NCBI RefSeq assembly: GCF_041260155.1
Contig: NW_027248277.1
Span: 3,694,501-3,758,500 of the forward strand
Source: Ptychodera flava
Taxonomy: Eukaryota; Hemichordata; Enteropneusta; Ptychoderidae
DNA: 64,000 nucleotides
Direction of reading: 5' to 3'
Shown here: positions 46,811 through 58,480 of the stretch, piece after piece
Numbering within the stretch: the stretch's first letter is position 1
How the letters are laid out: each line of letters begins with the position of its first letter
Position numbers and translations under genes: made by a program
The notes under the pieces: generated by a model
Told to the model about the DNA's origin: nothing
The model's database searches: none
Seen by the model: the letters and a program-made list of their open reading frames with translations, nothing else

Positions 46811-48497
46811 GGACAAATGGCAAACACACTGTCTGAAGCACTGCTTGTATTGACATCATGGAATACAGCATCAGATGACCTGACATCACAACCAACTAGA
46901 ACACTGGTCAAAGATTTCTGTGAAAACACACTGAAGTCTGATGAAGTTTCTAAACTCTACTGTACTGTCCTTGATGTTGAAGTCAGTGAAGACCAGAAGA
47001 AAGATGCAGAGAGTGTTGGAGTTACTTTGATCCCAGCTACAAGAAGTAAATGGGCTGATCCTGATGATGACCCAGCTGGAATACACTGGCTGTTCAACCA
47101 TGACAAATACTACCAACAACTGAAGAACTTACACAATATTAAACATGTTGTCAGCTTTTCTTCCAAGACAAAGAATGCAGCAGCTGCAATCCATGAAAGT
47201 CTTTTCCCTCAAGCTAAGCTCCATCAACTCTCTGTTCCAACTCCTCCTGGTGTAGTATTTGCTTTTGATGCCTGGAGCAGAGATGCCTGTGGTCTGACTG
47301 GATATAACAGAGCTATTATCCAGGATTTCTTGGCAAGGAAGGCAGAATCAGAAGAACGATATCTCAAAGCATATTCCACTGTGGTTGATGTTGAACTCAC
47401 CGCAGGGCAGATACAAGATGCTGAGAAGTGTGGTGTTACCTTGATAAAAGCACAGATAAAGAATGGAGTTGATGAGATGCCTAAAGTGGAATGGCTGGTA
47501 AACCATGAAAGTTACTTCCCTGATCTAGGAAAGCTAGAAAATATCAAGTACGTGGTAGGATATTCTCCAAAGACAGGATGGGCTGCTATAGACATACGGA
47601 AGAAACTGTTCCCTGATGCAAAGCTGGTGTTGATCAACCATGCATGTCAGGAAAAAAACTGTCTGCTAGTGAAGAGTGAATTTTCAGAATTAGAACAGGA
47701 GATGTTATACATGGCAAGTCATGCTGATCTACTGTTTTCCATTGGTCCCATTACATATGACAACTTCAAACGTGCATACAGAACTGAGATTGGTGGTAGG
47801 AAGCTGTATGATATCCCTCACAAAGAAATTCTTCCGAAACCTAGACAGCAGTATTTTGATAATGAAAAACCCGAGACTGAAATAGAGACTGATGGACATA
47901 GCATATTAACATATGGTCAGCTTAACACAGAGGAAGCCTTGAAAAGATGTGACTCAATAGCAGCTTCCATTGGATCTGCAGCAAACAAATATAAAGAGTT
48001 TGGTAAAAAGTCACTGGAATGGAAGATACATGGAGTGACTGAGCAGGCATACAAGAAAACAAAGAGCTTCCTACTTAAAAAACTTCACAGTAGTCATGCC
48101 ATGCCAAAGCCGTACAAACACGATTCAGAAGATACATTATTACAATCCATCCAACAGTCTGACCTTTGCCTTCCTCCATCATGCTACACTGACTACAGTT
48201 TTGAAGGCTTGGAAGCAATGGCAGCTGGTCTACCAACAACAGTCCAGGATGATTCACACATTGCTGGTATGATTGACAGACACTTTAAATATCACAAGGA
48301 TTACTGTGTTGTCAGAAAGGAATCACATGAGCTGAATTGTAAGATAAAAAACCTAACAGAGAACAACATCGCTATCCAGAATGCAAAGCAGGTGAAAGAA
48401 GCCTTAGCTAAGAATGAGGCTATGACAGAAAGCTTAGCCAAGTTTGCTTCATTATTGACTGATAAAGATGCAGAAACACAAAAATCTGATAATAACG
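46811..48497 (+). CDS. Glycosyltransferase GT-B-like protein, main exon (duplicated N-domain, degenerate active site)
   Basis: Large exon behind acceptor TTTCTCCAG, with Met at 46,817 and 560 codons open to donor AACG|GTAGGT. Residues ~10-137 and ~149-270 are an internal repeat: paired motifs TVLDVEVS/TVVDVELT, GVTLI/GVTLI, WLFNHDKYY/WLVNHESYF, NIKHVVSFSSKT/NIKYVVGYSPKT, LFPQAKL/LFPDAKL. Each looks like the N-terminal Rossmann half of a GT-B enzyme. Residues ~290-500 resemble a GT4 C-terminal half (ADLLFSIGPITYD, LTYGQL, then SFEGLEAMAAGLPTTVQDDS). The EX7E motif keeps only its second Glu (E466); position 458 is Thr. Related domains occur fused to NACHT or death-fold domains in cnidarian and lancelet proteins (established only at that general level). 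A sugar- or nucleotide-sensing, non-catalytic role is inference. Confidence 0.75.
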
Positions 48498-48607
48498 GTA
48501 GGTTTGCCCTCAACAACATGTAGTATGTACTGTTTATAGTGTAATGTGTGCATAAAATCAAATTAATAATTTCATTGAATGCTATTGCCTCACACGAGTG
48601 ATAACAG

Positions 48608-49241
48608 GGTCATGTGTAAGATTGCCACTAAAAAGTTTTCATATGGCATCAGTAAATATGATTCAGTGGAAAACAACTGATTTATCTGCAGATACAACTG
48701 AAATGCAAGAGACAGTAGAAGTGCAACCTGGGATCATTGCTAGGAAACATAAGGAGACTACAGAAATCACAGAAGTACAACCTGGAAGGACATCCAGTGA
48801 AGATAGGGAGACTAAGGAAATTACAGCAGCGCATTCTGTGATGTCAGTTACTGAAGGTGTAGATACAAAAAACCCTACAATAATGCAATATAATGTTATG
48901 GAAATAGCAGACAAAACAGATAATTCGGAAAATATCACACAAATTCAAACTACTGCAGATGAAAAGACTGAGAGGAATCCTCAAAGATCAGCAATGCCTA
49001 GGCACAAATACCACGGAAAAACAAAGGCAAAAAACAATGATGCAGATACAAAACAAATACATCCTAAGATGTTGAAGAACAAAGACAGAATGGGGAGAAA
49101 AGAAAACCATCAGGATCTGAAAAGTCTGGACAAAAAGAGAGTGAAGCAGTGAAATCCAAATACAGAGAATAGGAAGAGTCAGTAGAAATCTTGGAACACC
49201 ACCCCCATCACAACAGTCCATAGAAACAGGAAGTGACAATG
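48608..49241 (+). CDS. Next exon of the glycosyltransferase-like gene, polar tail, with apparent frameshifts
   Basis: Acceptor GATAACAG|GG (exon start 48,608) matches the phase-1 donor at 48,497. The product is polar and repetitive (ETTEITEVQPGRTSSEDRET) and then Lys-rich (HGKTKAKNN, KDRMGRKENHQDLKS). The frame stops at 49,152, but sense continues in two other frames (GQKESEAVKSKYRE, then GRVSRNLGTPPPSQQS, IETGSDN) up to donor AATG|GTATGC. Two indels are therefore likely, either decay or sequence errors. The end SDNG repeats the end of the previous exon, which suggests exon duplication. Confidence 0.45.
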
Positions 49242-49514
49242 GTATGCAATACTTACATTTCATCATTTATAAACAATACTATCAGAGCTGTGAGACAATA
49301 ATGTTTTCATGTCCAACACAGAAAAGTGCTTCCGATGCAAAATGTACTGGTTATCAAACTTTCATGCTTTTCTGCCGTAATAGTTACCATCAAAATGTAT
49401 ATTTATCCATGACACTAATTATAATGCATACCTTTTTCCTAATTACAATGTTTAGATTCTACCGATTTTGTGCTTCATATTGGACTAAATAAGAAATCCT
49501 ATGTTCAGCAGATG

Positions 49515-49924
49515 AGAAAGCTTAATAATCAGCCACAAACAATAAGTGTCCGAAAGAAAAAGAAAAGAAACTGAAAGCTAAGTGGAAAAAGTGCAGAGCC
49601 AAATTTGATAAGAATTTAAATAAGCTGATTGCTAATGGAGAGAGCCAACATACAGTAAGCTACAATTGTAAAAGTGCTTTGGTAATGTCAGTGTAAACGG
49701 TACCAGAAAGAGTTCGCTGGCAATCCACCTGCACCTACCCACTGTGTATAACTTGTACAGATTAGAACACACATGTCTATCTGGTAGTTTTCCTGACTCA
49801 TTTGAACCACTATTGATAACTGATAAGATGAGAGAAGAGGCTGACAAAGTTGGATTACAACTCAAGTTGAAAGCAACATATGACCAAGCCAGATTCGATG
49901 AACTGGAACTGTTCTTCATAAATA
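49515..49924 (+). CDS. Possible further exon with frameshifts
   Basis: Behind acceptor ATGTTCAG the sense reads QMRKLNNQPQTISVRKKKKR, then in another frame KLKAKWKKCRAKFDKNLNKL, then in a third NVSVNGTRKSSLAIHLHLPT and finally DKMREEADKVGLQLKLKATY, ending ELFFIN at donor AAATA|GTAAGT. Each switch lies in or near an A run. Basic first half, amphipathic second half. No family recognised. The leaving phase (1) fits the next exon. Confidence 0.4.
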
Positions 49925-50318
49925 GTAAGTTTACAGTGTCTAATGATGTTCCTCATATCAGTATTGTAACTACTGGACTTGATCATACACCTGATGTTTC
50001 TGAATGTTTTATCAATTCTCTGAGGATGTTTACTTTTAGTTAACAGATAGCTCTGGCCAAGTATATTTGAATGTAGACAAAAGGTCTCACCATCTGTTTC
50101 ATGATTTGTCTAACATATACCCAAATGCCTGTCAGAATATTATCTTAGGCTTTAAATAAACTGAGCAGCATGCAAAAGATAAAGTTATGTAATTTCAGCA
50201 CGCACTTCAAATGTGGGTTTTTGTTTCAAATTGTTTAAAGTGAAACAATAATAATTATGTTGTGGAAAACTCTACACAGCGGCTTGCTTAAAAAGCTTGG
50301 AAAATTTTGATATTTCAG

Positions 50319-50398
50319 GAGATGGTGGTGGACTTAAACCAGTCAAATTCTTTGATGATGTCATTGAAAAAAAGGATGCTGAAGAGATACACATTGAT
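50319..50398 (+). CDS. Small exon (80 nt) of the same gene
   Basis: Acceptor GATATTTCAG|GAGATGG and donor ATTGAT|GTAAGT are both strong. It reads DGGGLKPVKFFDDVIEKKDA then EEIHID. It enters in phase 1 (A|GA from the previous exon) and leaves in phase 0, matching both neighbours. Confidence 0.5.
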
Positions 50399-50595
50399 GT
50401 AAGTTTCTTAGCATTAAATATGACGTTGGCAAATACTGAAAAATTTCACACCCAATTCAAAAAATATACTATCACTGTGGCTGCAGAGAATTTGCAATAC
50501 CACACATCAGCATAGACAGGCAAAATAATGATACCATTAAACCAATGAAACAACAAACAAATAAACCCTGTTGTACTTTGACATTAACATTTCAG

Positions 50596-50674
50596 GATGA
50601 AGACACTGATCAGAAATCTGACACTGTAGTCACAGGAAGAGTTGATAGTAGTTCTAAGACTGAACAAGGACAAT
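50596..50674 (+). CDS. Small exon (79 nt) of the same gene
   Basis: Acceptor ACATTTCAG|GATGAAG, donor CAAT|GTAAGT. Acidic/Ser-Thr-rich peptide (DEDTDQKSDTVVTGRVDSSS). Phase 0 in, phase 1 out. Confidence 0.5.
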
Positions 50675-51049
50675 GTAAGTAAATGAAAATTAAGTTGTTT
50701 TATTTCTTGTTTGAGAGCTCCTGATATTCAGATGCAAATCAAATCAAATTTACATCCTAATTAGTGTGAATCATTAATGGCATATGGATCCTCATATATA
50801 TCCCACAATGCCATTGTAATCTGTCACACTACCTCTCACCCTAGATATCCACAATACTGTTTACCCCTGACTACCAAGGCCAATGTATTCCTATATACCA
50901 GGCCCTTATGTAAATATTGATAAAATCCGGGGTGTGGTCATTGCATGAACACTGCTTAGAGTAAAATTAAGTAAGTAACAATAAACCATATATTTTCTGA
51001 ATCAGCATGAAATTTCCCACTTTTTCATACATAAATTTTGTATTTCCAG

Positions 51050-51138
51050 GTCAGGTGACTGATCACATGACACGTCATGTGACCAGAGTTGGCAAAGAAT
51101 ATGAATATTTGAAGCATCAGGACGTTTTGAATCCATAA
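51050..51138 (+). CDS. Terminal exon of the same gene
   Basis: Acceptor TTTGTATTTCCAG. In the phase required by the previous exon it reads CQVTDHMTRHVTRVGKEYEY, then LKHQDVLNP and stop TAA (51,136-51,138). A candidate AATAAA lies near 51,592. No domain recognised. Consistent phases over three successive introns make the exon chain credible. Confidence 0.5.
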
Positions 51139-52475
51139 AATGATGCAAATTTGAATACAGTTGCAATTTTCATGGCATTGTCTTTACATATATGTAATAA
51201 TAACTACCTTTACTTTATGTATAGATGTACCTATTTAGATTTTTCTCACAAAAGGCGGAGTAAATGAACCATAAACATCAGCATCTGACATGATTCTGTA
51301 TTTGAAAATCAACACATTTTATTTTGTAAACACCTGCTTCAAGTCTTTCTTGCAGAAACATGCATCTAAAATGATTATGATTTATCAAAAATATTTCACA
51401 ATATTTAAAAATACATTTTAGGGAACAACATATCACATGACCAGACACATAACGAGTCATGTGACCAGTCATATTGATAGTATGGCTGCTATAAAGTTTC
51501 ACTGGCTTATAGTAAAACACTGTATTTCCTCTTGTTTCATTCACGAATATTGCTGTTAATAGAACATATTGACATATAAATCATTTGTTTTCAATAAATA
51601 AACGTTTCATTTCCTTAAACCCCATAAACATCTTCGCGATCGTCTGTACTTCTGAAAACTGTAAACAATCAGCGCGACGCTTCAGTGATCAGCCTGACCT
51701 TTCGGGGTCGAGGTCATGAGTCACAACATTTGCGTCCGGATTTTGGCCATATACGGGGGCGCAATCACATTCAGGCCAGATCGGAATACATCAATCTTGT
51801 TTGCGCTGCGTGCAGGCGCCAAAATTACGGGATTTTTAGCGACAAAAACGAACAAATACGCCTATTTAACTGTGCCGGATATTTCCGGCACTCAAGGTAT
51901 ATGGTAATTCAATATGGCGCGGAAATATCCGGCGCCATAGGTAGTCAAGGGGTTAAGGTAAAATGGGTCTGGGGACAGAGATATTCGGACTCCATACCCT
52001 GATTATTTTCTGATCTATCACTTGTGGGGGCTCATTTAAAGTCTTTGAGAAAGAAGAATTTTCACAATCTTAAAATCAAAGATAAATTTTTCCCCGTAGA
52101 GTTATCACAGGGTGGTGGCCATTTTGAATTTCAAATATAGGTACTGGTATATGTTGGATAATTTGTTTGTGTAGTTCCAATCTTTACTCAGGGATCCCTG
52201 ACAGATATTCTTGATTTGGTAAGAGAATGGTTTAAAGTTTCATTGAGGAAGCTTTGAGCAAAAACTTAAGTATTCCCACTTTGAAGGCACATACAATGAA
52301 TGCACCCGATGACATTGAACACAGAAAAAACTAATGTAGTGAAATATATTAGTTGCATAAAGTGTATATCTCACCTATTTTTGTTTGTCTGATCTTATAT
52401 AATCAAATCGAATGAAACAATATTCATTATTTCGAAAAATCCATAATGCCCATAATGTCTCATGGTAACTTTTTT
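51139..52475. other. 3' flank and intergenic DNA
   Basis: The repeated motif CACATGAC(C/A)...GTCATGTGACCAG (51,063-51,085, 51,432-51,470) is an imperfect inverted pair. CpG-containing sequence at 51,630-51,940 includes imperfect palindromes (GTGCCGGATATTTCCGGCAC at about 51,872; GGCGCGGAAATATCCGGCGCC near 51,915). No gene recognised. Confidence 0.45.
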
Positions 52476-54196
52476 AGTCCCCGCGGACAAAGTCCGGCGG
52501 GGACTTATAGATTGGGTCCCGTCTGTGCGTCCGTCCGTCCGTCCGTCCGTCCGTCATCAACAGTTTCTCAGACACTGCTGAACTAATTTCGTTCAAACTT
52601 GGCACAAAGCATAGCACTATGACCTACAGATGCACGTCGATTTATTTTGTGATACGATCGAATTTGGCCGCGAGGCGGCCATTTTGTTGCGATTTTTCAT
52701 GTCTTTGGACCATAACTCAGACATCCTTGAGCAGATTATGTTCAAACTTGGCACAAAGGCATAACACTATGGCTTTCATATCCATGTCAAATAATTTCGC
52801 GATACAATCCAATATGGGCGCAAGGCGGCCATTTTGTTGCAATTTTTCATGTCTTTGGACCATAACTCAGACATCCTTGAACAGATTCTGTTCAAACTTG
52901 GCACAAAGGCATAACACTATGGCCTACATGTGCATGTCAAATTAGTTTGCGATATGATCCAATATGGCCGCGAGGCGGCCATTTTGTTTGCGATTTTTCA
53001 TGTCTTTGAACCATAACTCAAACATCCTCGAACTGATTCTGTTCAAACTTGGCACAAAGGCATAACACTATGGCCTACATATGCATGTCGAATTATATTG
53101 CGATACGATCCAATATGGGCGTGAGGCGGCCATTTTGTTGCGATTTTTCATGTCTATGGACCATAACTCAGACATTCTTGAACCGATTCTGTTCAAATTT
53201 GGCACAAAGCAAAACAGTATGCCCTTCATATGAACACCAATTTATTTTGTGAAATGATCCAATATGGCTGACAGGTGGCCATTTTTTTGCGATTTTTTCA
53301 TGTCTTTGAACCGTAACTCAAACATCCTTGAACCGATTTTGTTCAAACTTGGCACAAAGGCAAGCACGTACTATGGCATGCATATGCATGTATCAATTAA
53401 CCTTGCGATAGGATCCAATATGGCTGCAGAACTGCCATTTTGTTGGAATTTGCATGTCTTTGAAGCATAATTCAAAGGTCATTACACCCATTTTGTCCAA
53501 ACTTGGCAAAAAGATCAAGCACTATGGCATACATGTCAATTTACTTCGTGACATGTTCCAATATGGCTGCCAGATTGTAAATTTTTTCCAATATCTCTTA
53601 ATCATATGCAAATATTCCTTAACCAATGTTGTTGAGACTTGGTACAAAGATAAGTACTATGGCATATATATGCATGTCTACTAATTTTGTGCTATGATCC
53701 ATATGGTCAAGAGACAGCCATTTGATTTCAGTTTGGTGTGATTTTTTTATGTCTTTGAAACATAAACATAGGTCACTGTCCCTCGATGGACTGATTTTGT
53801 TCAAACGTGATATGAAGATAAAGTACTATGGCTGCATTCTTGTGCACATTAAATTGTTTCATTATATGATCCGAAATGGCTGATTACAACAACATACCCA
53901 ATCCCATAGCATTTCGAAAATTCCACCAAACCATGTGTATAGTATGTGCGTCATGACACTAGAGGCAGTGAGGGCATCGTTATGTGTGATGTAATCAAAA
54001 GTTCCTTCAGTGGTCATTACCGGCAGAGATGAGTCATTTATTACACGTTCCTCAGATTACTTTATTATGCAAGTCACAGGCCTGATGCACCCATTGCATC
54101 AATGTCATTCCACAGCGACCTAGACCACAGCTACCTAGACACCAATGATTATAACAAAATGGACAAGCGGGGACTGTGTCATCAACGATGACTTGT
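52476..54196 (+). mobile_element. Tandem-repeat-bearing element (HINE/Helentron-like), copy 2
   Basis: Starts AGTCCCCGCGGACAAAGTCC, a GC-rich hairpin, followed by (CCGT)n at 52,528-52,556. Then come about seven diverging ~150-bp repeats with GGCGGCCATTTTGTTGCGAT and ACCATAACTCAGACATCCTTG (positions near 52,681, 52,831, 52,981, 53,132, 53,281, 53,433). It ends GACTGTGTCATCAACGATGACTTGT, a short hairpin. The same ends and period occur in the insertion at 28,816-30,177. Frames inside are by-products of the repeat. Confidence 0.7.
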
Positions 54197-54701
54197 CTAA
54201 AATAGTGTATTTCACTGTCAAAGTGGTGGAAAATCCAGTGGCACCCTGTCTGGAAACGTTCGAGTTCATGTTAGTGACGTATTGGTATCATAGAGCGTGA
54301 CGTCAGATGTGGCTAACATGTGAGACCAATCCCCTTAGAGCAATAGTCAACACATTATGTCATTGGGTACTGCAACTTTGAGAACATCTCGGATAGTTCG
54401 TTATGAATGGATGCACTGTTTTGGACTGCAAACACACAAACCTGGATGGTTTTAGTCTATATATGTGCCGTCAATTTGGTGTGGACCTTAGAAAATTTCC
54501 ATGAGAGCATGGCAGAGTTGTGTGTGCCAGCAGCCGACCCCACGCCGAGTCAACCGCTGTGTACTGTACAGGAGTATGCCAGGACATGGAGCCGACCCAC
54601 CTAGGATATTCTATGAATGAGACTCAACTTCAACTGCCTTTCATAATTAGTAGCTCCCTAAACTGTACTACTTGATAAACTGCACTGTGTTATAACGCCT
54701 G
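54197..54701. other. No gene recognised
   Basis: The 65-codon frame at 54,407-54,604 has no domain, splice or homology support. Otherwise unremarkable sequence between two mobile elements. Confidence 0.4.
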
Positions 54702-57700
54702 AAATACGGTTTCTGGACGTTTCGGCACCAAGTCGTTTCGGCCCAAGACGTTTCGGCCTCCCAATTTCAGGCCTCAAGTCACTTCGGCACCGCAACCCAA
54801 GACGTTTTGCACCGCTGAAGGCTAAGATTACCTGTGGGAACTTGTGCTGGAGCGTAATGCTGCAAATCAAAGCACTAAAAAGTATAGTGTCAACTAGCAT
54901 TCACCTATATGCTTTAATCTTTGTGAGAACATGGGAAGAGAAAAAACTTCATATTATTTTCAAATCTGTGACACAAGTTTACAGGGAAAGACACTAAGGG
55001 TTGTCCGATTGCCCGGGGCAAGTGAAAGTCGCGTTCGGGCAAGTGAACCTCCGATGCCACTTGCCCGACGGGACAAGTGAAAAAAATAACACCTAGAAAT
55101 CGAATTCACGAGAGCGATTTTCTGATGAGGGAACACGGACTTAAACAACAAAAAATAATCATATTGTGAACATTTCCATAAGATTTTTCATAAAATTGCA
55201 TGAACAGTTGACGAAAAGAATCATGTAATCGCTTTCAATAAAATGCAGTTTAACAATACCACCGGTTAAAATACCGTACGCTGATTTTGCATATGAAAAA
55301 ACTGTTCAGCTGGTGGAGCATACGTTCACCAAAGTTCATTGCATTGACTGTGAGGTTACGGTGTCTCACAATATTTCGATATGGTAAAAAAGGAAACACA
55401 CAGCGGTTTTTGTGCTTTGTATGAACGTTTATAATGATGTAAAAATAAAGTCTAGTTGTGAAAAATCACCACAAAGAAGGGACTTTTACTAAAACGTACT
55501 CTTCAATAACTTATTGAGTGACACTGACAGTGAGTGGCATCGTGGCCGTGGCAAGACCACATGCAATGAAAGTCATGAGCAAGCTTTGGTGTCAACGGTC
55601 CAGTCTTTGAATTTTCAATGAACACTGACTTTCAGGTCAATAAGCCAAAAGTTACTTGTCCGTGGCAACCAACCTCTCTGTTTGTGAATTTTCCCATTCT
55701 AAAATGACTGTCAAGAAGCAATTGGAGCGAGTTTGACATCGAGAAACTCAGCTTTCAAGACACATTGAAAACAGCGACGCCTTAGGTTGTTGGTTTAAAT
55801 TCTATTTAGTCTGCGCATGAGCATTAAAAGACCACCTAGGTTATTAGAAAAACATAGGATACTGGTATGGTGCAATGGTAATCCAAACTTCATAGGGCTT
55901 GTGTATGATATCAGTAGGGTGGCCAAGCCATTTTTTTATCTTGTTTATACACACAGTTAAATGGATTTTTAGCAAGAATGGGGTAAAAGAAGAAAATAAA
56001 AAAAAAATTATGCAAATGGCTGTATCCAATCAAAAGTTATGAGTTTTTAAAGCAATAAAAATGCTATTTTTTCGCGGACAGTTTTCGGCAAATTTTAAAA
56101 TTATTTCAATGAATGCCGATTCCTTCAAGTTTGGCAACTCATAATTTTTTATTTACTTCACATGGAATCATTAACTATGTGTCTTGTGCACAGATTTACC
56201 CAATATAACGGAAAAATCAAGATTTGACTGATGCACAGTCTTGGATTTTGAAACTGTGAGTGTTGAAAATTGAAAATATTTTGTCTGACTTAGTCAAAAT
56301 TGCGGCGGCACCGTACCATCGAAAAATGGATGCATTTTTATGTTTTTATGAATTTTGAATTCACATAACTTAAAAACTAGAGCTCACAATACAATGAAAT
56401 TTTGTCACAATGTTATTTAATAACACTCAATTCTAACAAATCAATTTAAACTGCCAATTGTCTTTTAATGCAGTTCATTTTCAGCCATGAAATTGTAAGA
56501 AATAGCTGTCCCTAACTTCAGCCTCAGGCAGGCTGTCAATGGTGTGTCAGTGTGACTGCCTTCCGCCGCATCTTGAGTCACACTGTACTGAGGTCTATGA
56601 ATGATATCACGATTTTGTTTTTATGATTCGTACTTGTGCTCGTGGACAGATTTTCGTCATATTTCACAGAAATGTTGGAATGATGTTTAAAAAGAGCATG
56701 CTACAAGTTTTATGGCAAAAATATGTATCTAAATGGAAAAAAATCTACACCGAATTTACCGTACTCACTTTACCTCGTGTTTACTGGCTAAAATTCCCAG
56801 AATATAACAAAAACTCACCACTACGTGTAAATGGGATGGTCTGCCACTTCCTGGCCAAGTTTCACAGTTCTATGACAGCGTGCACAGGGCCCGAAAGCAG
56901 TTCCGTTGCGAAATAGGTATTGACTGGATTCAGAAGTGCGTGCCATGAGCGGCGACCGCTCGAGCGCTGTGGCGGTCAGTACAAAGTGGCATTTTTGGAG
57001 AGGAAAAACACTATTTTTCTATCGTTTTTTCTTCAGTTTTTTAATGAAACCTGCCTCATACATCGATTTTAATTGGAAATATGCATTTTTCAGTAACTGA
57101 GCTACTTATTTTCAGAAAAAATGGCGTTTCAAATTTCACGAAAATCAAATTTCACTTTCAGGGTGCGTGAGTTGCGTAATAATGTCGCAACATTTTAGCT
57201 TAACTTTGGCCACCCTAATATCAGTGCAGTAAAAACATGACAAAGAAGTACATTATTTTTCAGAAGCTTCAAAACATTCCTTTATAGCTACAGATTTTTT
57301 CTTCTGTATAGATAAGTTAAAACTTTTAACTGCAAAAATACTTTGAAGGTACAATGAAAATGGCTGTTATCATTTGTACATTAAGCCCCAAGAAAGTAAA
57401 CATACAAACATATGAACTGTTAGAATTTTTTCTATGAATATGAAAGCCCCACAAGCTGTAAATCTTGAAATTTGTTGACCTAAAAAAGGCTTCCTATTTT
57501 CTCTGGTTTTCTTCAAATTCTACCCATTTACAGGATATAGTCTTTTACAGCTTTACAAAACATTCTTTATTGAAAAATTGGACAAGTAAATTTACATTTT
57601 AACCATTATTTTGATTTCCACAATACTACAAAGAAAACAAAGCATTTTTACACGGTTGAAAACATTCAACACTATGGACTACTCTGTTGTTTCCGTGAAT

Positions 57701-58480
57701 ATTCAAATGCATATATGCACGGTGTACACTGTTTTTGCTATATTTGCATGGGGTGCCATTTTACGTTTAGGCACACATTTTTATTTTTCTTGTTCAAAAT
57801 TGCACATGCAGTCTCATTGGGCAGTTAACAATACTTGTATTCCAACCCCTCAAAGAGCACATTCCCAAAAAATGTTTTGGTTCAGAAGTAAAATCACATA
57901 AAGAATGCTAAATGATACAGCTAGTGGGGCGTTAATAATTAATTTAATATAAATGAGCCATCCAGCACTCTTAGAAGTGTGAGTAGAGCCCTATGAGAAT
58001 GTCTGACATTTTCTCATGATAACATGATAATTTTCAAAATAAAGTGCGTGAAATGAAAAACCTATGTTTTAGCTTTTTCAAACACGGAAATTATACTGGG
58101 CAAGTGGTTTTCCAATTCGGGCAAGTGAACCGAACCCCCCACTTGCCCGAAGGGCAAGTGGATAAAAAAATAAGTGTCTTTCCCTGAAACCAGAGTTTAT
58201 CGATTATCAATAGCCGCCGACACGGGAAAAAGTTTGAAAACGGTGACGAAGCAGCACAGCAAAAGTCACACAAAATACACGTAAAAGTACTGGTCAGAAA
58301 CGCAAAGGTCACGCTTACAAATATGACGGATCAGACAATTACTAAATAGTTTGAAAAAAAATCGAAACACGGATGCCAAAAAGTCTTGGGTTGCGGTGCC
58401 GAAGTGACTTGGGGCTGGAAATTGAGAGGCTGAAACGACTTGGGCTGAAACGACTTGGTGCCTAAACGACCAGTTACCCT
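54702..58480. mobile_element. ~3.8-kb element with long repetitive terminal inverted repeats
   Basis: Left end at about 54,702-54,813 (GGACGTTTCGGCACCAAGTC, then CGTTTCGGCCCAAGACGTTT) and right end at about 58,370-58,480 are inverted copies over ~95-110 bases. Both contain several tandem-like GTCGTTTCGGC motifs. AAATAC occurs just outside each end and may be a target duplication. No transposase is seen inside. A second inverted-repeat element (54,982-58,186) fills most of the interior. Superfamily unknown. Confidence 0.6.
54982..58186. mobile_element. Inner ~3.2-kb inverted-repeat element (CAGGG ends)
   Basis: Ends CAGGGAAAGACACTAAGG and TAAGTGTCTTTCCCTG are inverted. Subterminal regions carry several GGGCAAGTGAA / CACTTGCCCG motifs in opposite orientations (54,998-55,080 and 58,095-58,165). 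The interior (55,100-58,080) is AT-rich with only short unsupported frames. CAGGG ends are common in hAT and related elements, but I found no clean 8-bp target repeat. Confidence 0.55.
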
